Source: Pseudovirgaria hyperparasitica
Taxonomy: Eukaryota; Ascomycota; Dothideomycetes; Acrospermales; Acrospermaceae
Reading direction: 5' to 3'
DNA: 64,000 nucleotides
Assembly (NCBI RefSeq): GCF_010093815.1
Contig: NW_022985570.1
Location: 5,695-69,694 of the forward strand
Of the stretch, positions 50,974 through 61,024 are shown piece by piece (position 1 is the stretch's first letter; each line of letters opens with the position of its first letter). The notes under the pieces are model-generated. The model had not been told where the DNA came from. It did not search any database and was given only the letters and a program-made list of their open reading frames with translations. A program made the translations under genes and the position numbers.

Positions 50974-51087
50974 TCCTGCCGCGTATATTCTGAATTATTA
51001 TGAGAGCGACATTGGTACTATTGTAAGCATTTAATCGCATATTGCCAATGTTTATCGCTGTACCGTCCTAATAATTATATACAAGTG

Positions 51088-53313
51088 AGTAGGCTGCAAC
51101 GTCTCACGAAACGCATCCACGTCGAGGTTCGGAGTGGCGTTGATGCCGACCTTATCGTCGCTGGGTGGCTAGGTGCAAGCTTTGCGACGTGTCACTCTAG
51201 TAGACCACCCACGATAAACCAGCTAGGACCTTATGCGCATACACCCTGCTCTCGATTGACGCGCTAAGAGGAGTTTACGAGAATATCGAAAGCAGGCCGG
51301 ATCCTACCTAGCCGTCTAGGTAGATGAAGCGGAAGTCCTAGTAGCGCGACAGGGCACCTTAAGGCTGAATGGCTCTAAGAACGTAAGGATCAGCGAGAAA
51401 TCACATCGAGGGCAACTATAACTACTACTAACGAACTTGTTAAGGCTAATTCTCCTATAGTATTACTACGTTTATTAAGCCATCTAGCGCGCCTACTAGT
51501 AGCACGTCTCTAGTAAGACCTTTCGCTCGAAACGTTACACTAGGGAAGAGGCAGAGCCATATCCATGGCTATCACGTACGGGAGATATTATAGTCTACCG
51601 TGGGAGGTAGGACGGTGGAGCACACAGTCAATGGAACAGAACCAGGTAAGGGGAGTTTACAGGCCATCATTAAGAGCAGCGGACACAAGTCGGGTTAGTA
51701 GGCAAGCGGAGCCTAAGTCGCCTAGGCATGGGATCCAAATGCTTCTCTGTCTACAAGACACGGTCGGCCTATCGTAGAGAGATCCTCATAGACAACACGA
51801 AACTAAAGGATCAGAGACAACAGGCTGAGCCTCCTGAAAAATAAAGGGATCAGGCAGGTCTATCTATATAGTCTAGAGGCGGGGCGTGGTACGTGGTAGT
51901 GACTGCTGGCTCCGAGGACCTCACCCCTTCATCAGGCTGTGACCCTTGGTGTACCTAGAAGCAGGTAGGATCAAGTCTCGGCCGGAGAGACTACCACGTG
52001 GCCTGAAAGGACGCATGCGCGTGTCGATTCATGAACAGATAGAACCCATCGCATTAGGTGGGCACACTGGTGACATGAGTTTAAGGAGCAAATCTCGCGT
52101 TTACTGGGCTGAGAGAGGTTTGGCTCCGCCTAACTCAGAGGAAGACCCCCTAGGTCTGAAATCCAGTTCAGGGCTTGGATGGACATACAAGCAGCTCGAA
52201 CCTGAGCGCCACTCGTGGTGAAACGGAGGCAAGGCAAGATTGGAAGCAAAGTGAAAACCAAAGCCGCCTGCCGCAATGGCTAAAAGGGAAATGGGATAAG
52301 AAAGCAGATATATATAAAGCACTGACCAACTTCCTCCACATGAAGAAGGTGCCTGAAATACTCCCGTTGTGCGAAGACTGCGGCGAGCTGGGCACTGTGC
52401 GCCATTACCTTACTTTCTGCCAGAAACTAGAAGGCCCGCGGCGACAATTAGCACACGATACCCCCACGACTAAGGGGGTGTTTGAGACCTCAGGTCGATT
52501 TTTGACCTCCAGAATAACCTTATTTTTAAGCGTTAAGACGGCGTCCGGCCACACTAAATCCATAGTTTCTCTTAGGTTTACCGAAGTTTTGGCGAAATCG
52601 AATAGATTCGAGTTTTCTTACGGGCGAAAAATACTTGCTGCTCGAAAAAGGTCGATTTTGACCTCCGACTATACTCTAAAAAGTTAGATTAAGCCACCCC
52701 GTCGACCGGTTCTCTTAGTGCCGCTTAGTGTATATACCCTGGTCATCAGCTCGGGTTTTAAGCTGGAGGTGGGATACGATTTTAAACACTCGGCGGAAAA
52801 ATGGGAATTAGAGGTCAAAAAGGTCAAAAAACGACCTTCACCTGAGGTTTCAAACACCCCCTAATTCGTGTGTATGGCTAAACTCCTTTCCTAGGGCGGT
52901 GACCATCTAGATGCTCCGTAACCTCCCTCTTCAGCAATACGAGTAGGCACGCCAACATATGCCCGGAATAATCACTGGGCCGATCGTGGATAGTAGCTCA
53001 AGGCCGGCCCTTGAATTACCCAGGACGCGTCCTCTAGACCCTACTGCTCTACCCTAGCACGCTCAAGCTGATCACGTCTCCTTGAGACATAAGCGCCTAC
53101 TCGCGCTGCCTACGGGCAACTTTGGTCGATAGTGTCGCGAAAAGTGTCGGAAAATAGTATGGTTGCATGTTCTGCAATACTTAAGCAGTGCGATTTTTTG
53201 CCTGTGAGCCTTAGGGGCTTATTAGGCCTTCTCTTATATAATAGCTTAGACTAGACGAGGTGATATCGCCTGTAGGGGTAACCCTGCCTAGTAATCCATT
53301 TCATTATTACTAT
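51088..53313 (+). mobile_element. LINE D: lightly mutated relative of LINE B, on plus
   Basis: Collinear with the reverse complement of LINE B from about 51088 (ACGTCTCACGAAACGC) to the 3' end at about 53313, where an ATTATTACTATTA tail stands. GC content is near normal and CpA/TpG are present, unlike LINE B. The frame at 52175-52473 contains a LINE-type C-terminal zinc knuckle, CEDCGELGTVRHYLTFC, preceded by FLHMKKVPE. A MITE (52474-52861) interrupts the part downstream. The 3' region has a hairpin (CTCAAGG...CCCTTGA, about 52997-53014) at the place where LINE B has its palindrome. No clear target duplication was found. It is non-coding as a whole. Confidence 0.75.
52474..52861. mobile_element. 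Tourist/PIF-Harbinger-like MITE, 388 bp
   Basis: Terminal inverted repeats of about 22 bp (GGGGGTGTTTGARACCTCAG and two more bases, 21 of 22 matching), flanked by TAA target duplications at 52471-52473 and 52862-52864. Three-base TWA duplications and G-rich ends are typical of PIF/Harbinger-derived MITEs. Subterminal GGTCGATTTTGACCTCC motifs recur at 52493 and 52650. There is no transposase. It sits inside LINE D. Confidence 0.85.
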
Positions 53314-53344
53314 TACAGAAGCCATCAGAACAGTAGTATTTCGA

Positions 53345-54391
53345 TTAAAGCGCGGCACAAATCGCCTCGCGTTCAGCTTGCGTCTCTTTTCGAACCAATT
53401 GAGCTTCAAAGATATCTTTTCCGCGACCCTTGAGCTTTGGATCTACCACGACTGCTGCAGCGACTTAAGCGGCGATAGAAGCAGCTATTCCGGGCGCAGA
53501 AGGCGCTGGCGCCAGTAAATTTCGTACTACAGTGCTTGGTGACGGCGTAGGTGACTTGGGATTTGATTCCCGTGCCGTAGTAGCCTTTCTAGCAGTCGGA
53601 TGAACCTAACAGTCGACAAAGTCTTCGAATTGGATCTACACTGGCTCGTCTGGATTCTTCTTCGCAAAGCTATGAACCTCATCAACAATCGCGAGAATCC
53701 GAGACCACGATACAAGCGACCAGTCAAGCACAGTATCACCTCTGATTCCGCGCTTCCCTCCAACACCTAGCCAAGCCGAGAAGGTACACTTTTGGAATGA
53801 CCAGATGTAGCCAACGATGTTTTCACCAATACGCTTATGAACTTCGTCTTCATAGTCATCAGGTTCAAAACGTCCACGCATGGAGGTAGGCAGGCTATCT
53901 TCATCGATCTTCTTGTTGGCAACGTGGAGTTTCCATTTCGGAAAGACAGCCCAGTTCTGCGCCGGTGTCTCCTCCGCATCGTTATCCTCTTCAGCTTCAA
54001 CTTCAGCTTCTATAACTTCAGCTTCTATAACTTCAGCTTCTATAACTTCAGCTTCTATAACTTCAGCTTCTATAACTTCAGCTGCGACTTCAGTTTCAGA
54101 CTCTACGATACTCGGGAGGTTTGCGCGCGCGGCGGAGGGGAAGAGGGTACATCGGACGGGTTACTCGCGATATTCACTCGGGAGGGCGGAATTATGAACT
54201 GGCCAGGCCTCCGACGCGATTTCTTCTTCACGGCGACTCCAAGAGCTTTATTGGCGTCGTCTGCCTGCTTTCTAGCCGTGGGGCGACGCTGACGAGGCCC
54301 TGTGGAAGGAGGAGATGGCTCCGTGGTATGGTCTGCGCCGAAAGCCACATTTTTTCGGCTTTTTTGGCTTCTGTGCGGCTTTTGGAGGCAT
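53345..54391 (-). pseudogene. Decayed gene with EVIEA repeats, unknown family
   Basis: Minus strand. It would start at ATG 54391 (MPPKAAQKPKKPKK). An A-run near 54347 then shifts frame, and the reading goes on through a basic, Pro-rich region (TARKQADDANKALGVAVKKK). A second frame change, or a 62 bp intron (about 54104-54165), lies before five EVIEA repeats. Next comes an acidic stretch and a globular-looking domain with KWKLHVANKKIDEDS, SMRGRFEPDDYEDEV and GYIWSFQKCTFSAWLG. In-frame stops follow at about 53634-53636, 53610 and 53485, with coding-like sequence continuing to TAA at 53345 (KGRGKDIFEAQLVRKETQAE). The first two stops are TAG where CAG would fit. I do not recognise the family. Loss of function is likely, although an intron could explain one shift. 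Confidence 0.55.
54001..54075. repeat. 15 bp tandem repeat, five copies
   Basis: The unit CTTCAGCTTCTATAA is repeated five times exactly, with degenerate units at both edges. On minus it encodes EVIEA repeats of the pseudogene. Confidence 0.95.
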
Positions 54392-54875
54392 ACTAAGCGA
54401 GATAAAACACCAGAAAAATATTTGAGATAGCCAAAGACAGCTAAATGTAAGCCTTCAGGCGGTATTAAGGGCAGCAGCGAGGTATGTGGAGTGTAATGTA
54501 CGACAATGCCGTCCCAATACTAATTTACTATGTACTCGGCATGGCTGAACATCGGAGTGCCAAGAGTCTCATCCATTCAATGTAACCCGGGACAGGCGGA
54601 TAATTAGTGCCCTAAAAGAGACCCTGCTCCCCTTCTTACTCGGTAATATAAACGCTGCAGTGTCCAGAGTATGTATCAAGTCATGGCTGGCTATGATACG
54701 TGGGTTTGATGCCTACTGGTCGTTGACTGTTCATACTAGTGTCTTACACATCTTCTCACCTGATAAGACCCATGTATTGGAGCCTTTGTATGATGTCTCC
54801 CGCTCCCGCAGTGCCTTTCTGATCCTTGTGGCAATTATCGGACTGAAACATCCTAAGCAAACTGAGGGCTCATTT
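54392..54875. other. Intergenic upstream of the NLR gene
   Basis: Carries the right arm (54545-54572) of the inverted repeat. A plus frame is open from 54660 into the NLR first exon but shows no conserved content before 54876. The NLR promoter is presumably here. Confidence 0.4.
54545..54572. repeat. Right arm of the 28 bp perfect inverted repeat
   Basis: Begins CTGAACATCGGAGTGCCA. It is the exact reverse complement of 50946-50973. Confidence 0.8.
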
Positions 54876-57800
54876 ATGATGGTGCGTCAGCGGAAAAGCA
54901 CAGGGCTCTCCAGTACCACATTTCGCCCGACCAGCCCGAGGCCATCGTCCCTTACTCTCAACAATGTCATACAACTACGTCCTCGTGACCCAGTAACAAT
55001 CGAAACAAGGTCAGCACGGTGTCGATAGCTATCGCGGAATCTTCTTCTTACTCTCAATAGTGTTATTGCTGTTCCGGGCTACGGCACCCCCTCGATCAAG
55101 AAATGGAAGGTCAACGACGAGCTTAGACGAGCGGCGACAGGAGTACCATCAATATCAACACTGCACATATTCGTTCATCACCCATCGTATGATCTTGGTA
55201 GCGATGAGTTCTCATGGGATCAGTTTCTGAAAACTGGCAATGATCTCGCCGAGGATGTTGCAGCTCTCGCTGTGGAGGTATTTTGCACATAATAAAAGAG
55301 CGTGACGTTGATGCTGACCCGATGCAGCATCCACATAGGTCTATTATTTTCATTGGTCACTGTCTTGGAGGAGTGCTACTGAAGCAGGTACGTGGCAAAG
55401 TCTAGCAGGTCTGTGTTATCTAACTTGATGGCCAGGCTCTGGCATTAGTCAACCAAAACCTACATGATTTTCGCTTTAGGTCACTCCTCGAATGCGTGTC
55501 TGGCATTGTTTTCTTGGGAACACCGCATTCTAGCGTCAACGATAGGGATACATTGATTCGCCATAATGAGATTTTATACAATTGCGCTAAAATTGCTCTA
55601 CATAGAGGCTCCGAGCGACTTCCACCCCACGACGTAACCCTTCTTTCTAATCTGGCCCAGAAATTTGAACAGCTCGCCAATATACCTGTCTTGTCAGTGT
55701 ACGAGCAGAGTCAAATGCGATCACAAGTTCAGAAGATCTTCGGAGGCAAAAAGAAAGTAGGTTGTGCCGATACCAACCTCTATGCCCCCTACGCATGAAA
55801 TTTGCTCACAGCTGGCGCAGAATATTGTAGTCGATGAACAATTGGCAAGCATACGTTCGCAGACAGAGCGACTTCTAGGCGTTGCTCTTCCTCACAACGA
55901 ATTGTGCCAGTTTTCACTGCTCAAGGACGATCAGTACTCTGCAGAAGATTTCCTACGATCAATATTCAAGACTTTAGATGGTACAAAATCACTCATAGAA
56001 GAACCATAATGATCTGCTGACAACAGCCATAGAAAATCTAAAGCTGTCCACCGGACAGAGTACTCCCACCTTGGAGCCTCTAAATACCCACGATCCGCTC
56101 AATCCGCTCAATTTAGGATCCGTGGATATAGAACAAGAGATTAAAGCTTCTCGTCTCGCCTCTGAGGAGGAGCGTATTATTCAAAAGGAGCTGTCACGTC
56201 GAGCATCCAAACTGTCTCTGCATTCTTCCCTCGTCTCAACTGCGGCTGAAAGGTTGCTGGAGACTCGAAAAGCACGCCTTCCATGCTTTAGTCTTGCCCA
56301 ATATCTTCCAAATCCGAATTTCATCGGGCGTGAGAACATTTTAAAAGCCATCGACGATGCCTTGTTACCGTCAGAATCTTCCGGCTCACCCACGGGCTCC
56401 AACATTCGATATTATGCGTTGTGCGGAATGGGAGGAATAGGCAAGACAGATGTTGCTGTTGAGTTTGCGTTCTCGCGAAGAAAAAGATTCGGGGCGGTGT
56501 TCTGGCTAGAGGCCGGAGGTATATCCCAGATTGCTGCAGATTTTGGTCGAGTAGCGGAGCAGCTTGGCCTTACTACCTTCGAAGAAGGGATAGACTTGGG
56601 TACAAGCAAAGAGCTTGTATCTGCATGGCTCGAGAATCCCACGAGTGAAGTCAATGCACCGGGAGAGGTCAAAAATGAATCCTGGCTTCTGATATTCGAC
56701 AATGCAGATAACCTGGACGTCATCGCAGACTACCTACCCCATAGGGGCAATGGCTCCATTCTGATCACAACGCGTGATCCTGAAGGTAAGCACTACTACG
56801 ATACCGGTTCTGGATTTGATGTAGAGCCTCTATCATCGACTGAGGCCGCTAATCTTCTCTGTAAGTTGACGATCCGTGCGGAGACCGCAGAGACAGAAGA
56901 CGAGCAGGAAGCTTCCGTAGAAGTTGCAAAAACATTAGACGGTCTTCCTCTGGCAATGACACAGATGGCAGGCTTTATCAGACGTCGACATTTGTCCCTG
57001 AGAGAATTTGTGGATCTTTATGCAAACGATGCACGTTATGCTGAAATTCACGGCGTAAGCAACTCACTGCTGGACCATCGATACGGATTCACCCTCGCCA
57101 CTGCGTACAATTTCCGAGAACTTGAAACGCCAACAATGGACATGCTCAAAGCCTTGGCGTTCTTGAATCCAGACCGTATTCGGGAGCAGATATTCCAGCA
57201 CGCTTTCAAGGCAAAAGACGGCAAAAAGTACAGCTGGTCGAGTCCTCCAGCGTACGAGAAGGCTCGATTTGAACTCATTTCCTCGTCGATCATCAAGAGA
57301 AATATCAACAGAAAAGAGCTTTGGATTCACCGCATCATTCAAGCCGAAGTTCGCGCTCGTATGGACGAGAATGATCGATACGAGACTTTCAAAGCTGTGA
57401 TGGCTCTTCTGGTTTCACTGTGGCCACCCGGAAACCTTAGTAGCCAAGCGAGTAGACGTTGGGATCTTTGTGAAGATCTACTGCCACATTTAGAGCGCCT
57501 TTATCAAATATACACGGAGAACGCAGAAGCATGGTCTGGCTTCGACATAGATACCACTCTGCCTACACTCATGAACGAGGCTGGAATGTAAGCACTCGTT
57601 AAGCTCGGTTGGGTACCGAAATTACTAACAGAGACATCAGCTACTGCCACGAGAGAGGATTCTCCCATGAAGGCAAAGTTTATATGAATTTGGCATTTGA
57701 TCTATGCAAGAGCGCCAATATTACACAGCAACCGTTGTTAGGTGACATGCATCTTACAATGACAGCATTGACCAACGAAACCAACGACGCTCAAGGCTGC

Positions 57801-58709
57801 CTTGAGCATAATATACACTGTCTCGCAATGCGTAAAGCTGAAGCAGAAAAAAATGGTAATCCAGATCTGAGACTTGCATTCGCCCATAGCCAGATGGGCA
57901 TTGCTTATATGATGGTTAAGAAGCCAGCAAGAGCAATAGAGTTCTTCAAGCAGTCAATTGCACTCCTCGAAGCCCTGGAAGTAGATCCTGACGAGTTTGG
58001 ATTCCCTGTGTGCAATCTCGGCTGTGGCTACTGGGTACAGGGCCAACTTGAAGAAGCAGATAAGACGTTGACGGATCTAATCAAACAAAGAGAAGAGCTA
58101 TGGGGGAAACTTGATAGCGTGTCTTATAAGTAAGTATGGTTCCAAGGCCTGAAGAGAAACAGCCGTTGATTCATTTAGGACTGGACGGGCATTACAGGCA
58201 TTGGGGAACGTCAAAGCAGACAAAGCACGTGCACAAGAAAGAAATGGACTTACGCAAGAAGCGCAGTCACTTTGGCAAGAATCTTTCGTAATCCATTCTG
58301 ATTGTCTCAAGCAATACGAGTCCACAGTCGGCAAATTCAACCATCGCACTGCAGATATTTGCCATAAGTTAGCAGAGCATCATATAAGGTTGAAAGAGCA
58401 CCAGATTGCGCAGTCAGTTTCATGATTCTATCACACTTATCACTTCGACTGATCAATTCTTGTAGGGATTACCTAGACCGAGCTCTTAGCATATGGGGCA
58501 ACCGTCCATGGTTCAAGAACGAGTCGGCGCGATCATCTTTCTTACGAGGAACACATTTGTTGTCACTCGGAGACCCTGGGAGTATCAAGAAGGGCAATCA
58601 TTGGTTGGCACGCGCAAAGGAGCTTCGACGTGAGATACTTCCCAATGAGAAACCACGCTCCCTTGCGATTGAAGACTTCGATGAGCTTGTTATATTTTGG
58701 TCAATCTAG
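54876..58709 (+). CDS. Fungal NLR (STAND): hydrolase-like domain, NB-ARC, TPR-like repeats
   Basis: Nine exons: 54876-55009, 55061-55277, 55328-55387, 55436-55756, 55812-55980, 56027-57587, 57641-58129, 58179-58412 and 58466-58709, 1142 residues in one frame. Introns are 46-55 bp, several with CTAAC or CTGAC branch sites. Residues 45-260 resemble the alpha/beta-hydrolase effector found in fungal NLRs (VIAVPGYGTPSIKKW; FIGHCLGG; SGIVFLGTPHSS). The nucleophile position, about residue 129, is Cys (GHCLGG) instead of the usual Ser. NB-ARC follows: Walker A GMGGIGKTD near 434, Walker B LLIFDNAD near 521, an ILITTRD sensor-like motif and a GLPLA motif. From about residue 820 helical repeats look like TPRs. 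Such proteins act in non-self recognition and cell death. The N-terminal start is inferred: intron 1 (GTCAGC...TAG) removes an in-frame stop. It looks intact. Confidence 0.87.
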
Positions 58710-58827
58710 TTAGATAGCGTCGCAACACGTCGATCACAGGCAGTAATCCCTCAACAACACAATCCAATTTACTTGTAAACGGTTCGATCACCTAAGTCTA
58801 TGAGCATTATATTCATGAACACACTAG

Positions 58828-60132
58828 CTAAAAATATTCCACGAATTTCTTGCGACGCTCTTCTTCCGCCATGACTCCGAAATGTTCGACTTCTTTCTGC
58901 TTCACATCCGCATATTGACTGAACATGCCATCTCCCAGCCAGGCACGAAGATCCTCGTCGGAGGTGTACGACAATAGTGCTGTTTGGAGTGAAACCGGCA
59001 TTGAATCTGTGATTCCGTATTCCACGAAGCGCTCTCTCGGGCCCAACGGCTCAGGATACACTTGGCAGTCCTTCCATTTGAGATCGATCCTGTCTTGAAT
59101 TCCCTTCTTTCCACTTAGAAATAATGTCGCTGCGAAAAGGTAGAGATTCGCTGTGAAGTCCATGAAACGATACTCCCAATGGGTATCATCTACCTTGCGG
59201 ATAGGAAACTCCCTATTCTCGGTACCCCAACCTATGTACACACCAGCTTCATCGTGTTCTGATCGAACATATCCGTCATAGTTTGCCATCCCAATTGCGC
59301 ACAGTGAATGAAGCTTCGTCAGAACGCCAGCGACAAAGTGCTGCACAAGTGATGCGTCTTCAGAGAAGGATAGATGCATGTGGCATCCATTGTGAGTCCC
59401 TTGTAGCAAGGGCTTGGGGGCCATTGTTGCTTTGAGATTGTGCCTCGAAAATATAGTCCGGATGGTCTCTTGCGCAAGCAACAAGGTATCAATAGCTGCT
59501 ACAGGATCTAAGGGCGACAGCGCAATCTCGACTTGATCGTCAATCTCCGTGTGGAAATGATGCACCTGGATCCCCGACACCGATAACGCATCGAGAACTT
59601 CCTCTAACAAGTCAAGTGTCTTGCCTCGCAAGCCTTTCGTTCGCGAGTAGCCAACGACGCGATCCATGGGCTTGTATAGATTATCGTTCTCGTCAAGCAA
59701 AACGAACTCGATTTCGAAGCCAACTAGTATCTTGCCCATACCAACACCTGCGAAATCCTCGATTGTCTTCTGTAGCAACTTTCTTGGGCACTGGGAGAAC
59801 CTTTTTTCCGGGCCTACTTGATCAACACAACACATGACGAATGCATGCTTCTGATTATATCCGCATATCCTGATTGATGACCAATCTGGGCAAAGATTCC
59901 ATCGTTCAGGCTGCTCTGTCCAGCATTTTGGAGCTGTGGCAATGGGGATGATCATGCAGTTTTGTGCCAGATAGTAGGAACTTCCATTTGCAAGATCGAG
60001 CGCCCGTTGGTGAGGGACGAACCGTGTCCTAACAACTCCAGAGTAGTCTGTCCAATTCAACTGAACGATTGAGATCGATTGATGGCGGTTGAAGAATGTC
60101 TCTAGGAAATTAACATCATCTTGTCGGCTCAT
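58828..60132 (-). CDS. Glutamine synthetase-like enzyme (FluG C-terminal type)
   Basis: A single uninterrupted 434-codon frame on minus, starting MSRQDDVNFLETFFNRHQ. Glutamine-synthetase-fold enzymes ligate ammonia or an amine to glutamate with ATP. Motifs seen: GFEIEFVLLDENDN (metal-binding Glu), NGCHMHLSFS (NGxHxH), ENREFPIRK with a downstream EYRFMDFTANLYLF, equivalent to the Glu/Arg substrate-site blocks. The N-terminal beta-grasp begins with QLNWTDYSGVVRTR. The length and sequence style fit the FluG-like group of fungi and gamma-glutamyl-amide synthetases, rather than primary glutamine synthetase (about 360 residues). There is no FluG N-terminal amidohydrolase domain. Its 3' end faces the NLR 3' end, with 118 bp between stop codons. 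It looks intact; the amine substrate is unknown. Confidence 0.85.
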   Translation of the reverse strand: MSRQDDVNFLETFFNRHQSISIVQLNWTDYSGVVRTRFVPHQRALDLANGSSYYLAQNCMIIPIATAPKCWTEQPERWNLCPDWSSIRICGYNQKHAFVMCCVDQVGPEKRFSQCPRKLLQKTIEDFAGVGMGKILVGFEIEFVLLDENDNLYKPMDRVVGYSRTKGLRGKTLDLLEEVLDALSVSGIQVHHFHTEIDDQVEIALSPLDPVAAIDTLLLAQETIRTIFSRHNLKATMAPKPLLQGTHNGCHMHLSFSEDASLVQHFVAGVLTKLHSLCAIGMANYDGYVRSEHDEAGVYIGWGTENREFPIRKVDDTHWEYRFMDFTANLYLFAATLFLSGKKGIQDRIDLKWKDCQVYPEPLGPRERFVEYGITDSMPVSLQTALLSYTSDEDLRAWLGDGMFSQYADVKQKEVEHFGVMAEEERRKKFVEYF

Positions 60133-61024
60133 GTTGATTTGGGCGGGGTCGCTGAAGTTCTGAGTTGGCAGGTTTCAGCTTTCTAGAATCATCGGGGTGT
60201 GGTAGCAGACTGATATCGTTCTTCAAATGAGGCGCAATGATTGTGGTTTGACGCAGCCACTGTGGTTAGATTGCAAGAGTGTGATACATAGCCAAAGAAA
60301 ATACATCCATTCACGTGGAGCGCAGGTCTGCTTTGTTCATGACATGGGATAGAACTACGTCCCATTGGATGATTGGGTGGCCTTGTAACCTTAGGCACTA
60401 ATTCATGAACCACAAATTGTCAGATCAAGTGCCAATTATTAGCATCCGTCCGTAGGTTTTTTAGCGCAAGTCTTGGCACGTGTTATTCCAAAGGAATCAT
60501 AAAAAGATGCCAATGTTTTTTTGTCTAGCGCCCGCTAGCGCCCTCACCACTTCTTGCGACAAAAATTCACCTTTTACGATATAATAAATTAAGCACGCCC
60601 TTAATCGAGAATCTATCACACTCATTTCTACCTCTATTCACGATAAGTAAGCTTATATACTTTTGACTATATATAGGGCTATAGTCACGGACGAGATCGA
60701 TTTATAAGCCTCTAGTATCGCGTTTAGTGGTAGATTGAAAATTCGCACGTTAGCCGTGGATTTTCCGGAATGCCTTAGTGCCTTAGTGCCTTAGTGCCTT
60801 AGTGCCTTGGATCTAAGACTGCACGCACTCTGCCGGGCCACCCTAGTATATAATATATATATTTTCTCTCATAAGGTAAAAAGCGCGGGTGTTACGCGCA
60901 TGATGCGTGCCAAGAATTGCACTAAAAAGGTTTCGGACGGATACCGCCTAAGCAGAGCTATCGTCGTCTCGATAATAATTATGATCACAATTTCATAGCT
61001 CGATCCGCTTAGAGTCAAAGCACA
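60133..61024. other. Divergent intergenic region, GS-like / APH-like
   Basis: No convincing gene. An AT-rich patch (about 60560-60760) looks like repeat debris, and an 8 bp tandem repeat lies at 60773-60810. Promoters for both flanking genes should be here. Confidence 0.45.
60773..60810. repeat. 8 bp tandem repeat CCTTAGTG
   Basis: Four exact copies plus a partial fifth. No coding role is seen. Confidence 0.95.

Larger units (their letters stand above)
50298..51087. other. Intergenic, oxygenase to LINE D
   Basis: Contains the small minus-strand frame above and one arm (50946-50973) of a distant inverted repeat. Otherwise no feature was recognised. Confidence 0.4.

Noticed and set aside
54660-54875. 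In-frame upstream extension of the NLR
   Set aside because: No homology-like content and no clean start before 54876.
60189-60413. 74-codon minus frame upstream of the GS-like gene
   Set aside because: No recognisable motif, and it lies in the likely promoter/leader.
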